Below are positions 12,020 through 23,674 of a DNA stretch of 64,000 nucleotides, piece by piece (positions within the stretch are counted from its first letter, which is position 1; every line of letters starts with the position of its first letter). The translations under genes and the position numbers were made by a program. A model generated the notes under the pieces. That model was not told where the DNA came from, searched no databases, and saw only the letters and a program-made list of their open reading frames with translations. The DNA comes from Pegea sp. RAD2-039 (lineage: Eukaryota > Chordata > Thaliacea > Salpida > Salpidae): contig JAQGEQ010000376.1 in the NCBI GenBank assembly GCA_034620365.1, forward strand, positions 174,001 to 238,000, given 5' to 3'.

Positions 12020-12511
12020 TTACACCAAAGACGCAGGCGGAATACATTTTTTTATGATTGAAATTAAAGTGTCTGGGTTTGTAACCAATCCCCTGGCATC
12101 AATGATTTCCACGCTGGATAGCACAATCAGCTTGGTGTCATCCTTTATAAAAGAAGAAAATAATCTTAGTTGATGGAAACTTGTTATCTTGTTTGCGTCA
12201 AACTTCCAGTCGGTTACTTTATGGAGCTTCTTGAAGATCATATCCAACATGGCCACGATGCTTACATCGACAATGATCTTGTCATTATGTCCAACAATTC
12301 CTTCTGTTAAAACTAGGCAAAGAACTGACACAAATACTCTTACCTCAAAGTCGGTGAATGACGTGTATGTCTGAAGTATGGCTTTGACACGCGCACTGCG
12401 CACTCTGGGTTTGATTCTGGGTAGATAAAATACATCAGGACCCAGGCTTCTCTTAGGTGAGGCATTACTAGACAGCTGGATAAGTTTTCTCATCCTTTTA
12501 ACTGCCTTCAT
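12020..12511 (-). CDS. Hypothetical 163-aa protein or gene relic (unit 2)
   Basis: This is the most intact copy of a GC-richer minus-strand block present in all three units. The frame opens with MKAVKRMRKLIQL, is Lys/Arg-rich for the first 45 residues, and continues with helical segments such as IIVDVSIVAMLDMIFKK. A GTAAGAG...TTAACAG stretch near residue 56 looks like a 40-nt intron, but removing it breaks the frame. Just downstream, 12047-11823 holds another frame containing MEIQQGSIENYVAAGKSQYK, entered either by an intron or by a -1 shift at the A AAA AAA heptamer. The copies in units 1 and 3 are broken. I do not recognise the family. It could be a once-functional multi-exon gene now decaying. 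Confidence 0.35.
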   Translation of the reverse strand: MKAVKRMRKLIQLSSNASPKRSLGPDVFYLPRIKPRVRSARVKAILQTYTSFTDFEVRVFVSVLCLVLTEGIVGHNDKIIVDVSIVAMLDMIFKKLHKVTDWKFDANKITSFHQLRLFSSFIKDDTKLIVLSSVEIIDARGLVTNPDTLISIIKKCIPPASLV

Positions 12512-14950
12512 CCTACTTTAGCTGTGTTCACGTTCGGTGTCTTTAGGACGGTTAGAAGGTCAAACAAGTCTTTCTTGCTCTTTTTACCCAGTTTCTTGTT
12601 ACTCACTGCTGATAGTGTGGCAATGAGTCAGACATGACACCCTTCGCCTATAAACTGCTAGAAGAATAAAAAAATTTAATTTTTAGATTACAACTAACTA
12701 ATTTTAATTTTTGAAACGTAAATAAAGATTATTAGTTGTAAAAATTATGCATAAAAGATAATTTCTATTTCTATTCTAATTACTACAACGAAACGGTTTG
12801 CATAGTTTTATTCAAAGTAAACTTAAAACTGCAGATGAGTATCTAGTATTCTATTAAAAGCCACTTTTCTAAATATAGTTCCTTAAAACATATTTAAATC
12901 GACTAAAGTAATTAGAACACCTAAACTTCATTAAACTTTTTTTAATGAACTTTTTACTAAAATCAACAAAATAATTAAAAATTATGCCAAGGTAGTATTT
13001 AATTAAGAGACTTTTTAGGTTTTTTATTTTTTCTACAGCAAACAAAACATAAAATAGTTTGTAACAAAATCATTTATTTTAACTTGAAAAGAAATAGAAA
13101 ATGATAAAATAACCAGAGATTTATCATTTGCCAAATGAAATAAATTCAATATTACTTTAAAACTAAAAATTTAATATACAATTATGGTTTCAAGGTTAGT
13201 TAAAATAATCAAAATTTGTTTGATTTGAAAAACATATATTTATTACTAAATATAAAATTGAATCACTTTTAAAAGTCTTATTTCCTAGTGTGGTTGATCA
13301 CAAAAATTTCAAATAAAATCAGGTAAATGTTTTAAAGCCGTTTTTAAGTGTAGAATTTTATTTAAACAAATTCTTAAGCAAGTAATTTTCTAGCAAAACG
13401 TAATTCTAAATTTAAAAATTAAATACTCTAAAACTCTTTTGTAGAAGTTTTTTGGAAAATTGCTGATTTTAAGAAGGTTTATTAAATTGTAACAACATTA
13501 GACTGCAAATGTGCTTCTGAAACATTTCTTATCTATAAATAGATTTTTTAAAGTTAAAGTTTACGCTAAAATGACTTTGGCTTCTAAAGCTTTCTGGTAT
13601 TGAACTTTTAGGCTATAGTGGAATCTTTTTTGATTAGTTAATTGAACAAACCTAAACGAAGATTACTAGGAAGAAGTAACTAAGATGCAGTTGATTACAT
13701 AAACATGTTAAAAAATGTTACTTGATATTGAAAATACTCTTAGAATTCCTAGAGCAATTCAGGAAACTTAATAAGTTTTTGCTTTCTGACAAAATTCAAG
13801 AATTATCTTATTTTCATTTACCTTTATAGAATGTTTCCCAAATCTTACATTTTGATTTATTCTCATTGTCCATATATCAGTCAGCACACAAAAAGAGAAA
13901 ACAAGTTTTTACTATTTATTGAAGTCAATTAAATGAATCTAAAATGGAGATCAAAAATACCTTCTTATTTATTTTAAGATTTAAATCTAACAAGCTAGTA
14001 AGGAATAGAAAATTTCTGTTGCACTGAATGAAATTAAATTTGTTCTAATATTTAGTTTTTTGTCTAGTAGAAAAAATAACTATCAATTAAGATGAATACA
14101 TTATAACGTGGAAAAATATTTTGATTGAAAACTCTTTTTAATATTATGGTAGTCAAGTAAAAATCTATTTTTACAAAAAAATTCCATTCTTAAAATGATG
14201 TTTAAATGAATAGAGAAACGAAGTATTTATTTACTAAAATATTTTCTAAAGTTTATATACTGTAATATATAAAATATTTCTTAGTAGTCTGAAATTCAAA
14301 GATATAATTAGACTTCATAAAGTAATATTTATTGTTTTTACTGATAATTATATATCTTTTTTGATGTTCATTGGTTCTTAGGATTAATAGATTTTACTTT
14401 TTATGTATGAACGTGAGTAACCAATCAGTAATAGAATTTAAATTTAACTATAGGTAATTTATTTTGTTAACTTTGATAATTATCTTAGTCAAGGAATTTA
14501 TACAGAATGAAGGATTTTTGTGAAAGGAATAAAAGGAGCGAAAGCAAACAAATAGAATAATTTAATTTCTAATATTTTTTTATGTAATTTTAAAGCTACA
14601 AAGTTACAGTTTACTTCAGTTTCATGTTTAAAGTAGTAGTAAGATAATATTTTAATCAAGTTAGTTTATCTATTAATTAATTAAATAACTAGGTATAATT
14701 TTTTTTGTAAACTCTTCTACTTGTTGATAATTTTTTCTTTCAAGAAGAATTTATAGTGCTTATTTTAGATTGGTTAACACTAATATCTACATTAAAATAA
14801 AATATGCTCTATATTTATCAAGACTTTTCACTTCATGGACAAAAAAATTGGATTTAATGTTTTGAAAGTAAAATTAAATAATTACTTTACATTTCAGTTA
14901 CTTTTTGTTAAAATTTTGTGAAATTTTGAACCTTGAAAACGTCTATTAAG

Positions 14951-15754
14951 ATGAGACCTAACGTAAACTTTGAGGTATAAGTGATTTTCAACTATTACTC
15001 ATTCAACAATAAATAATTGATTAAAATGCTTACAATTATTGTTTTTAGTCGAGATTTAAAGGTTTTTAGTCGTTTGGTAATTTAATATTAATAAAATTAT
15101 TGTTTTTAATTTTCTATAAACATATTTTTCATTTAAATTTGATTGTATGCCCAAATTTGGTTTCTAAGATTAGCACGTGTTAATACCGATTTTCAAGTTA
15201 TTATTTATAGAAAAATGACCAACTTACTGAGGAAGAACTTGATGAACTGGTCAGAGTTCTCGAATATACAGCAGAGGACTATAGCAACATGGATATCATG
15301 GTAACAGTTACAAAACAAGGCTACTTTAAAACCATTTTTAAAAAAATGTTTTTTCATTAATAGTTGGAATGTAAAACAAGTTTTCTTACACTTATAAGTT
15401 TTTCCTATGTTTGCAGGAATTGAACAACATAGCTGTACAAATCATGATATTGTTGCTTAAGTTGTTGGAAATTGGAAGAAAAGATCTATTTGAAATATTG
15501 ATGCAGCGACTAGTAATTACTTCTTATTTTAACAAAAAAAACAGCAGACATTCTTTTATTTATATTTTTTAGTTGTGATATTTTCTATTTAACAGTTTTA
15601 TTTAAATCTTTTTTTAATTGAAATGACATATAAAACGAACTTAAATTTCATTTTCTAAAATTATTGTTTAGTTAACTTAATTTAACAAAACAGATATTTA
15701 ATTAAGCTTGAAAAACCATTTTTAATTTTTCAGAATTTCATTCTTGCTGTCTAG
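14951..15754 (+). CDS. Small helical protein, tandem copy 3 (complete, divergent, 76 aa)
   Basis: Exons are 14951-14974, 15211-15300, 15417-15512 and 15734-15754. Exon lengths, phases and splice positions are identical to copies 1 and 2, although the protein has diverged strongly. Exon 1 is unchanged (MRPNVNFE). Exon 2 reads KNDQLTEEELDELVRVLEY, exon 3 keeps the pattern with LLLKLLEIG, and the C-terminus is NFILAV instead of ESNLPE. Many amino-acid changes without a single frame break indicate a gene that stayed coding while evolving fast. The ATG AGA CCT start and the GAG|GTATAAG donor match copy 1. Function unknown. Confidence 0.68.
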
Positions 15755-16094
15755 GAAGACTTCAGTCTTTAAGGTTGATTTGTATTATGTTTTATTAGCT
15801 TATTTATTACATTTTTTAACCGATGAAAGTATTTTCTAATTGTTGTAAATTTATTTTATAAATATTATTTTTCTTTTAAAAGTTGAAAGAATCTCATGAT
15901 CATAAAAATCTTTAAAATATAACAAACTTATATAATTATACGAAAAAAAGGTAAGTAAATGAAAGTTTCATTCTGGTTAATAACTTATTACAAATTATCA
16001 TTTTAAAGATAAGCTAAAGGAATTTCCCTTTAAAATGGCAAAAATAATATCTATTAACTAAATAAATTTCTACAAATAAAAGAAATTTGATTTA

Positions 16095-17193
16095 ACAGAA
16101 ACATCATTCAACATATGGAACTGGTTCTGAGGATATTTCTTCTACATTTCTTGATGATATCTTCAGACCTTTGTTTTGTTGAGCTTGTTGTTTCCAAATC
16201 AATATATACAAATGATAGAGAAATTTCATTGTGTTTATTATCACTGAGTTTTAAGTACAAACTTTAGAGAGTTCAGATTTTGATCAAATGAATTGATTGA
16301 CATCAAAGTTTTTTTAGTTTGTTTGTTAAAAATAGTAATTAAACGAGCAACTTTAAATATTCTAAAAGCAGGTATAAAACATTTGTCAATTCCAATACAA
16401 TTACAGTACTAGATATAAAGAAATTGCAGAGGTGTAGTTGAAGAAATCAAGAAAAATAATAAATTAGTGTATTTCTCTAATTTTTTATAACAAGTAATAC
16501 AATCAGATTAGAATCATGAAAAGAAAGTTGTCAGCAAAAAAAATAATTTCATCAGCAGCCTTGATGCTATTAAACAGTGTCTTGTATTGAGTTTTGTTTT
16601 TCAGCTAATTTAGTAGTTTCACTGAAAATTTCCAACAAAACCGAAGCAGCCAAGACTCGTCATCAATGTCTTTAGCCAGATTAAATAAAACTAACGAAAA
16701 AAAAAACTTTGACATTTGAAATAGCATAGGAAAGACTACTAAAAGAAATGATTTAAACTTTTAAGTGATCAATGTAAAAAGATGTAGAAGTATAAGTATA
16801 AAATTGATTGTAGCAGAAAAGGTGAATTTTCTAATATTAAATGACATCATTAAGCATAAAAGACGCTGTAAAGATAACTGGAGTAAAAGAATACAACAAA
16901 ATTTCATTTTGAAAGCAAAACACTCATCAGAAATATTTTTTTTGTTCGAATTTAAATTTTTCAAAATTAATCTTGGTTTGCTGCGCTTTAGTTGGCTGAT
17001 GAAATCCTCTATGAAATCAAAGCTCTTTCAAAAAATGAGGAAACTTGTCATTGCATCTTTCACTTTATAGATGTTTTCATGAAATTACTAAAAAAATTAG
17101 GGAAATTTTTGGTTTCCTGCTTGATAATTGGCAACTAGTCAAAAAATTATGTTTATTTAAGGATATAATTAAAATCTTTCTTAAATACTTACT
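16095..17193 (-). other. Minus-strand transcription unit, copy 3
   Basis: This is the counterpart of 1150-2293 and keeps the donor at 17193 and the ATG AAA ACA TCT start context. The terminal frame ending SSEPVPYVE is kept with a synonymous GTG/GTA change and two conservative replacements. The frame on the opposite strand of 16765-17070 is open by chance in this unit only, so I do not annotate it. Confidence 0.33.
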
Positions 17194-17289
17194 TAGTTAG
17201 ATTATCACAAAGTTTTATTCTCTTGATTGAAAGTTGTTTTCAGCTTTAGTAATCATGAAGGGAATCGCAGAATTAATTTTGAAGTTATA

Positions 17290-17891
17290 TGACGTCATTG
17301 ATACGATTAAAGGGCGAAGGATGACGTCAGCATTATTCAATTATACTTTAACATAATATACTTACTTATGCTTCGCTGGTTAGCATTCAACATTTTAATT
17401 ATTAAATTTTTACCATAATGTAACAAAAGCGCAGTTTTATTTTGTGACGCGTATCTTATGATTGCTGATGACGTCATCTAAGAATATACAAGAAGTTCAG
17501 CACAAATCTTTCAGTTTCACAGAAATATTACGGCTACAACATCCATAAGAAATTTTTTTTCAGTTTTGACTTCAGTTCAATCGATGGTGACGTCACACAG
17601 TAACGACACTCGTACTTGTGTAAACACTCTGTTAAGAGAAAATAATAATAATCATCTTATTATGATAATAATAATTAACCTTTAAAGTCATGGAGTTTTA
17701 GTAAAAAAGTTGGAAATAAATAAATTTTAAGATATAAGTATGTATATAAATACATATAAATAAAATTTATATAAATAATAATAATAATATATATATAATA
17801 TAATAATATTTTATGATAGAAATCTTCGTAGTAAACCTAAAACCTCCTTAATATTATAATTTTGACTTCAGTTCAATCAATGGTGACGTCA
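17290..17891. promoter_or_regulatory. Five-site CRE cluster, unit 3
   Basis: TGACGTCA occurs at 17290, 17322, 17469, 17588 and 17884 (start positions). The first three keep the 32- and 147-bp spacing. The fifth comes from a local duplication of the piece around the fourth. All octamers survive although this unit is the most divergent. Confidence 0.65.
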
Positions 17892-17939
17892 CACAGCAAC
17901 GACACCCGTACTTGTGTAAACACTCTGTTAAGAGAAAAG

Positions 17940-19980
17940 GTATTTTTAATTAAATGCAAAATTTGAAAGTTTTAATAATTGAAGACTAGTAAGAATGGTT
18001 TTTTTAATTTTATAAATGATATTAGACTCAACTAGATAAAGAAGTTAGAAAAAGGTACTTTTGGGCGTATACAAATAGCAATTTTACATTTATTTATTTA
18101 TTAGAATAAATGTGAAGGAGGGTGTCTAAAGAGAGCGCCTCTCGCTAACACACATTCTCACAAATTAGATAACTTGATGATAACATTTCCTTATTTTATT
18201 TTTGCAAATCTTTCAATTATATATTAACTTTTCCATTTACTACTCGTATACTATCTTTTACAATTACTAGTATTACTTTGTTTCCTAAGATTTTAATTCT
18301 TTTGAAAACTGTTTGTTTATAAAATTGATAAAAACGAACTTATGATTTGCTGTAATTTTTCCTTTTCTATTTCTTTAATCATGTTAAATTTAATAATGCT
18401 GAATCTCTTTAAACTTTAAAAGTTGGATTAAAATATTATTTTCTACTAATTAGACGAAGATGTCATAGTTATCTCATTCTACTTATCTACAGTAGAATAT
18501 ATACACTTCTGTTTCAAAGAATTAAAAATTCAGAACTTTTTGTTAGGAAAATTATTTTAGTTCTGCTTTAATAATCTTTTTAAATTTTGTTTGAAAGTTT
18601 GATGTCTTTCATTGGGATGATGAGAGTGCAGATTTGTAATAAATTAATCTAATGGTTTGCAGTGGAGAAAAGTAAAATCTCTTATGTAGCTAGCCCAGGA
18701 CTTCTTCTCCTAAATTTGTGTAGAAGAGTATAATTATGATGTCTATGATCACATGAAACTATTTTCATACTTCTCCAAATTGTTGATAATATATAAGATA
18801 GTATTCAGTTTGATTTTCCTTCTATTATCTTGACCTATAAAAGGTTTGAAAAATGACATACCTTAGTTTATTTGTCCACAAACATTTTGAAAACTATTTG
18901 AATCTGCCCTCTGTTGTTTTCTCTCTTATGAAGCAGTTTGTTTTTTGCCATTTTTTGTATCACAGGAACCTGGACAGCCGTTTTTGCTTGCTACTTGTAC
19001 TCCTGTAACAAATAAGGCTCATAAATCCCCTTACTAAATTTCTTCATTCAAACTCTTTTGTCAGAATCTCTGAGATGTCAAAAACAAATTATTTTTGGCT
19101 GAAAAATTCACAAAAGTTGTAGAAGTTAAAGAAGACTCATTTTTAACGAAAATCATCTAAATCATTCAGCTAGTATGAAGAAAATTTTGAGTTTTATAAT
19201 TTCTGGTTGTTATCTATATATCACAAGAATTATTCAAACAATCGTTTTTCAGAAATGGTTCTAAGACATTTAGATAGATTGGAAACTTAGAGAAAATATT
19301 AAAAATTAAATGATTTTTTTTCATTTATTTTCAAACTAATTTTCCAAACTTCTTGGTAAATTTTCAAAGGTGTCACATGATCAGTTATAATTCTAAGATT
19401 TAATCTTGATAAACTAATAAGTCTTTAATTTAAAATCCAAAGATTATTTTAATTTTACTTGGGAAACATATCAGATGGTGATTATTATTCATCTAATTAG
19501 TTTTTATTTAGTAAGTAAGATGTTTGCTTTTAAAGCTGATATTAAACAAGCAATCAAACTTTTGCAACCATTTAAAACAACAATCAAATATGATTAGATT
19601 AAGAAAATCACAAAATAAAAACTTTACCTAATTTGTCTGCTTGAAGATAGTATATGTATCATCAGTACTGAATAACAGGAAGAGGTCCTAATGACAGATC
19701 AAAGTAACAAAGATAGCTGATTTTCTGGAATAAATAAAGATAAATTTAAACAGCCTAAAACAGAAAAGTTATTATCAAATAAATTTTTACTTAAAGAATA
19801 ATAAAAATTGGTTTATAACAAATTAAAGAACATGCACATTTTACTAATTGCATTTTTTTCTAAACTATTTTGAAAATGTGCAACTTTAGTTAAATTATTT
19901 GGAATAATAATTTCATAAAATTTATAATTTAAATAACAGCTTAATAAGTTAGTAGATTTTTTTTATATAAATATAAATAA
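17940..19980. other. About 2 kb of DNA specific to unit 3
   Basis: This has no counterpart in units 1 and 2. It holds a reversed fragment of the SINE-like body (about 18100-18165) and one exon-like stretch at 18966-19037 on the plus strand. That stretch has acceptor TTGTATCACAG, then EPGQPFLLATCTPV, ending KSPY and TAA. No complete gene can be built. It may be an inserted fragment or the ancestral spacer lost from units 1 and 2. Confidence 0.4.
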
Positions 19981-20953
19981 AAATATATTAGATATAAATT
20001 ATCTTTTAAAGTCATGAAGTTTTAGAAAACAAGTTGGATATAAATAAATACGTTACGAACAAATAACTTATAACTTTACAAAGGTAAATCAAGAAGTTTA
20101 TTTCTTTTATCGGAAAATATTTCTTGATAAAAATCGTTGTAGTATACCAAACACCTCCTTAGTGTCATAATTTTCTTAGTGACAAAAAATTGAGAAAAAT
20201 AAAACTTTTTAATTTTAGTTTTAGATATATATATGTTAGGACATCAAAGTAAACAACTTTGTTCATATTACATAATTAAATTTTTATATATTGGTGTATA
20301 TTAAAGTCTTAAATAATTAGGTTTACATAAATTACTCTGTATATAAGAATTTTTCCATTATTACTCTTTTCAAAAGACTATTATTATTTCAAACAAGGCC
20401 AGTCAGCTCTTTTCTTTGTATTAACAAATTAAACAAAATTTATTGCATACTTCAAGCCATTAAATAGAATTGTTATACTAAAAATTTTTTAAATACAATA
20501 TTTACAAAAAATATAGTATTAGGTAAGCTTAGTAAGCTATTAATAATATATGTATTTTAAAAGTCAATAAAAGAATGAATATTACATTTATAAATATAAT
20601 GTATAAAATATATATTATATTTAAACAAAAATCTATTAAAGCAATATAATATAAAATATATAATTTTTAAAATAAAAAGAATATTTTTCGAATTTTAATA
20701 AAACTTATGAAAGAGAACATAAAATTGTAAACAAGTTTTCCAGCAATCTTAAAAGAAATAGCTAAAAAGTATTTTATAGTAATATGAACGTCAGGTTGTT
20801 AAAAATCCGATACAAAAAAAGAAAGGATATTACTATAAAAAACAAGACTTTTAAAAAGATTTTATGAAACAGTACATACTGCACTTTTGTTTATTGATAA
20901 AATATCTTTTAAATTATAAAGTTTGCTGAAGTGGCGTTTGAATATTTGTTTAC

Positions 20954-21470
20954 CTACAAAATTGAACGAAAACGGCTAATTTCAAAAAAAATTTTTAAAG
21001 TTGAACTAGTCAACTGGCATCTTAACCCACCCTTCTTATATCTTCTCGTATCTTTTGTTAGAGTAGAAGAAAACACTTTCAGTTGATGGAAACTTGTTAT
21101 CTTGTTTGCGTCAGACTTCCAGTCTGTTAATTTATGGAGCTTCTTGAAGATCATATCCAACATGGCCACGATGCTTACATCAACAATAATCTTGTCAACA
21201 TCTCCAACTATCCTTCTGTTAAAACTGGGCAAAGAACTGACACAAATACTCTTGCCTCAAAGTCGGTGAATGACGTCTATGTCTGAAGTGTGGTTTTGAC
21301 ACGCGCACTGCGCACTCTGGGTTCAATTCTGGGTAGATAAAATACATCAGGACCCAGGCTTCTCTTAGGTGAGGCATTACTAGACAGCTGGATCAGTTTT
21401 CTGATCCTCTTAACTGCCTTCATTCTACTTTAGCTGTGTTCACGTTTGGTGTCTTTATGCAGAAGACAGT
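20954..21470 (-). pseudogene. Broken copy of the 12.0-12.5 kb minus-strand gene (unit 3)
   Basis: It begins at ATG 21423 (MKAVKRIRKLIQL) and matches unit 2 closely, but an in-frame TAG replaces TAC about 46 codons in. The intron-like donor GTAAGAG is GCAAGAG here. The 3' third is replaced by unrelated sequence. The downstream frame 20954-21232 is a remnant. Confidence 0.45.
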
Positions 21471-21772
21471 TAAAAATTTTATAAAGGTAAAAACTCTGTT
21501 GAAGAAGTCATTATTAAAATAAAACTAAAAATATTTTCATTGAATCTGGTACTGACAGATGCTAGTGGTAATTTCTTATTGCAAGTAGTGCCTTGTTGAC
21601 CAATTTCTTAGATTCCCTTTAGTAATGCCTAATTAGATTAGCTGTATAAATTGTCATATATATATTTTAGTAAAAGAGATAGAAGAAAAATATTAAGATA
21701 TTAAAACTGTTTCAGGTTGCAATCAAATACTATTTTTTGGTTTAAAATGATCATACTTTTTTTCATTTTCTT

Positions 21773-21851
21773 ACTTTCATCATCATCATCATCATCAAAA
21801 TCATCACCATTATCATCATCATCATCATCATCATCAAAATCATCACCATTT
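21773..21851 (+). repeat. (ATC)n microsatellite
   Basis: Two similar blocks of ATC triplets are separated by AAAATCATCACCATT. It lies in AT-rich spacer with no frame to support coding. Confidence 0.85.
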
Positions 21852-23395
21852 AAATTATATACGGATAGTTTATAGTTTTAAAATGTGAAATTTCGGTTTA
21901 TGTTATAAATTACTTAGATGATGATAAAGAGTTAGAATTGTTCTTCCAACTAATAAGATTACTTTTAGCAAATTCTGCAGATTAATAAACTTTTTTTGCC
22001 TTATTGTGTAAACTTAACAATAAATTTGATGATTTTTTTCTGCTTTATTTTAAAAGATTTCAGTTTATAAATATAGGTCAATATTTTTAAATATTTGTCT
22101 TAGACTGAAAATTCTGATTATAAGTTTCTGATTTTAATAACAGTTAAAATAATCAAATATTATTTAAATTAAGATAACAGACTTATCACAAAGAATAAAA
22201 TTGAAAAACGTTTATCTGATATGATTTGCCATAAAAATGTAAATAAGTTTAAATATTATAAAGATACTATTTATTTGTCAAACTTTTTAATTAAAGATTT
22301 TCTGAAAGAAGTAATTTTAAATTGTACTAATTCAAATCTAAAACTCTTTTGTAGAAGATAACTAAAAAATTGTCGATTTAAAGCTTATCTATTTAATTGC
22401 AACATCATTAAGCTGCAAATTTACAACAACATCTCTAATCTATAAATAAACTTATAAAAGTTAAAGTTTATGTAAAATGAATTTGATTTCTAAAGCTTCC
22501 TGGTTTTGAAATAATTAGATACAGTGGTATATCTCCTCTTAGTTTTCTAGTAAGTTTATTGAACAAAACATAACTATGATTACAAGGAAGAAGTAACTAA
22601 AATGCAGTTTATATAATAAGCATCTTAAAACTGTTAATTGATATTGAAAATATTCTTAGTTTTCCTTTAAAAAAGTTCGGATCTTTAAAAATGAATAAAT
22701 GGAAAATGTTTGTAAGATAACTTTGATCTTGTTAATAAGTTACTTTGTTTCATCATTTGTCTATCAAACATTTAGTTTCTAATTGTAACATTACAAAATT
22801 GGTCTATTGAAAAACTTATAAAGCACATAATACTTTCTTTGGTTTGCATCATAAATGTATATTATAAGAGAAAACAAAAACATATATTTATTAAGAGAAT
22901 GAGTCTACCAGAAAATACATAGAAGTTTTTAGTAGAAACAATAAAATAAATGTAATTAAACAAAAATTAAACGGTTTTAAAAGCTTTAATTAATAAAATA
23001 TTTTTTCTTAAGATTTAACAACAATAAAAACAGCAAAAGTAAAATTCTTGAAAGCATTTCTGTCTTAACTATTTAAAATATATTTCAATTATATTATTTG
23101 AAGTTAGAGTTTTTTAGTCTAACAATTGTATAGTTGTTATTTTAAGATAATTTGATTATTTTAGAAAGTTTATATATTTATAAGTAATAAATATTTGTAA
23201 AATGAATTTTCATGAAGTTTTATCATTTTCACTTTAAGTGAAAAATAGTTTATATACAAAAGCTTATAGAATTTATTTAAATAAATGTAATAAATAGGTA
23301 GTTATTATTTACTTAGTTTTTTCAATTGACTGTATAATGAATTATGAAAAAAAATTCTCTAGTTAATTATATTTAAGTTTATTTTTAGATATACA

Positions 23396-23674
23396 ATGGT
23401 ACAACTTAAAGTTAAAAGATACCCGATGGAACTAGTCTGGTATTTTAATTTGGATGATAACTCTAAAGTTTATGAATTAAAAGAGTTGGCATCTCATCTG
23501 TTTGACACCCCATTAGATGAACTAGTGATAATTCATAATAAAGATGCTGTTAATCCACTCAATCAAGACAACTTAGAGATCCTGAATGATGATAACAGAA
23601 CCGTGTTGTCGTATAATATTTCTCGTCAATCTGTGTTAATGTGCTTTTCATTATCATTTTTCAATCAGGTTTAA
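23396..23674 (+). CDS. Elongin-B-like ubiquitin-fold protein 1 (92 aa)
   Basis: The single coding exon starts 8 nt after an acceptor (TTTTTAG at 23382-23388), implying an intron in the 5' untranslated region. The product starts MVQLKVKRYPMELVWYF. The segment KVYELKELASHLFDTPLDEL matches the Elongin B pattern of strand, helix and Pro-Asp-Glu turn (family: VFELKRIVEGIL...PPDEQ). A second match, LNDDNRTVLSYN, aligns with the family's L-DDGKTLGECGF. It lacks the C-terminal di-glycine of ubiquitin, so it is probably a non-conjugated UBL. If the resemblance is real it could bind a BC-box or Elongin-C partner, which is inference. It is the most divergent member of the cluster and has no VVDD block upstream. 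Confidence 0.6.
   Translation: MVQLKVKRYPMELVWYFNLDDNSKVYELKELASHLFDTPLDELVIIHNKDAVNPLNQDNLEILNDDNRTVLSYNISRQSVLMCFSLSFFNQV

Larger units (their letters stand above)
7458..14950. repeat. Tandem 7.5-kb repeat, unit 2
   Basis: This second copy has the same order of parts as unit 1. It carries the most intact version of the minus-strand GC-richer frame (12020-12511), which has lost about 290 bp in unit 1. Divergence from unit 1 is low over the first 5 kb and higher from about 12.65 to 14.9 kb, where many small indels occur. The 12.7-14.9 kb stretch is AT-rich and shows no conserved frame. Confidence 0.9.
14951..23300. repeat. Tandem repeat, unit 3 (divergent, with about 2 kb inserted)
   Basis: The third and most divergent copy is recognisable from 14951 to about 22.7 kb. 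Around 17565-17930 a piece containing one CRE has been duplicated. It is followed by about 2 kb (17.94-19.98 kb) with no counterpart in units 1 and 2. Homology resumes near 20.0 kb at the Lys/Met-rich AAAGTCATGAAGTTTTAG stretch. The expected fourth unit is absent: after 22.7 kb the sequence passes into the ubiquitin-like gene cluster. Confidence 0.8.

Noticed and set aside
12346..12520. Formin FH2-like similarity of the RIKPRVRSARVKAIL stretch
   Set aside because: The resemblance is a few residues long and nothing else in the frame supports a formin.
16765..17070. 101-codon plus-strand frame in unit 3
   Set aside because: It is open only in unit 3, overlaps the conserved minus-strand splice sites, and has A/T-driven composition.
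21773..21851. (ATC)n run as a CRISPR-like or coding repeat
   Set aside because: It is a simple triplet microsatellite with no spacer structure; the genome is eukaryotic.
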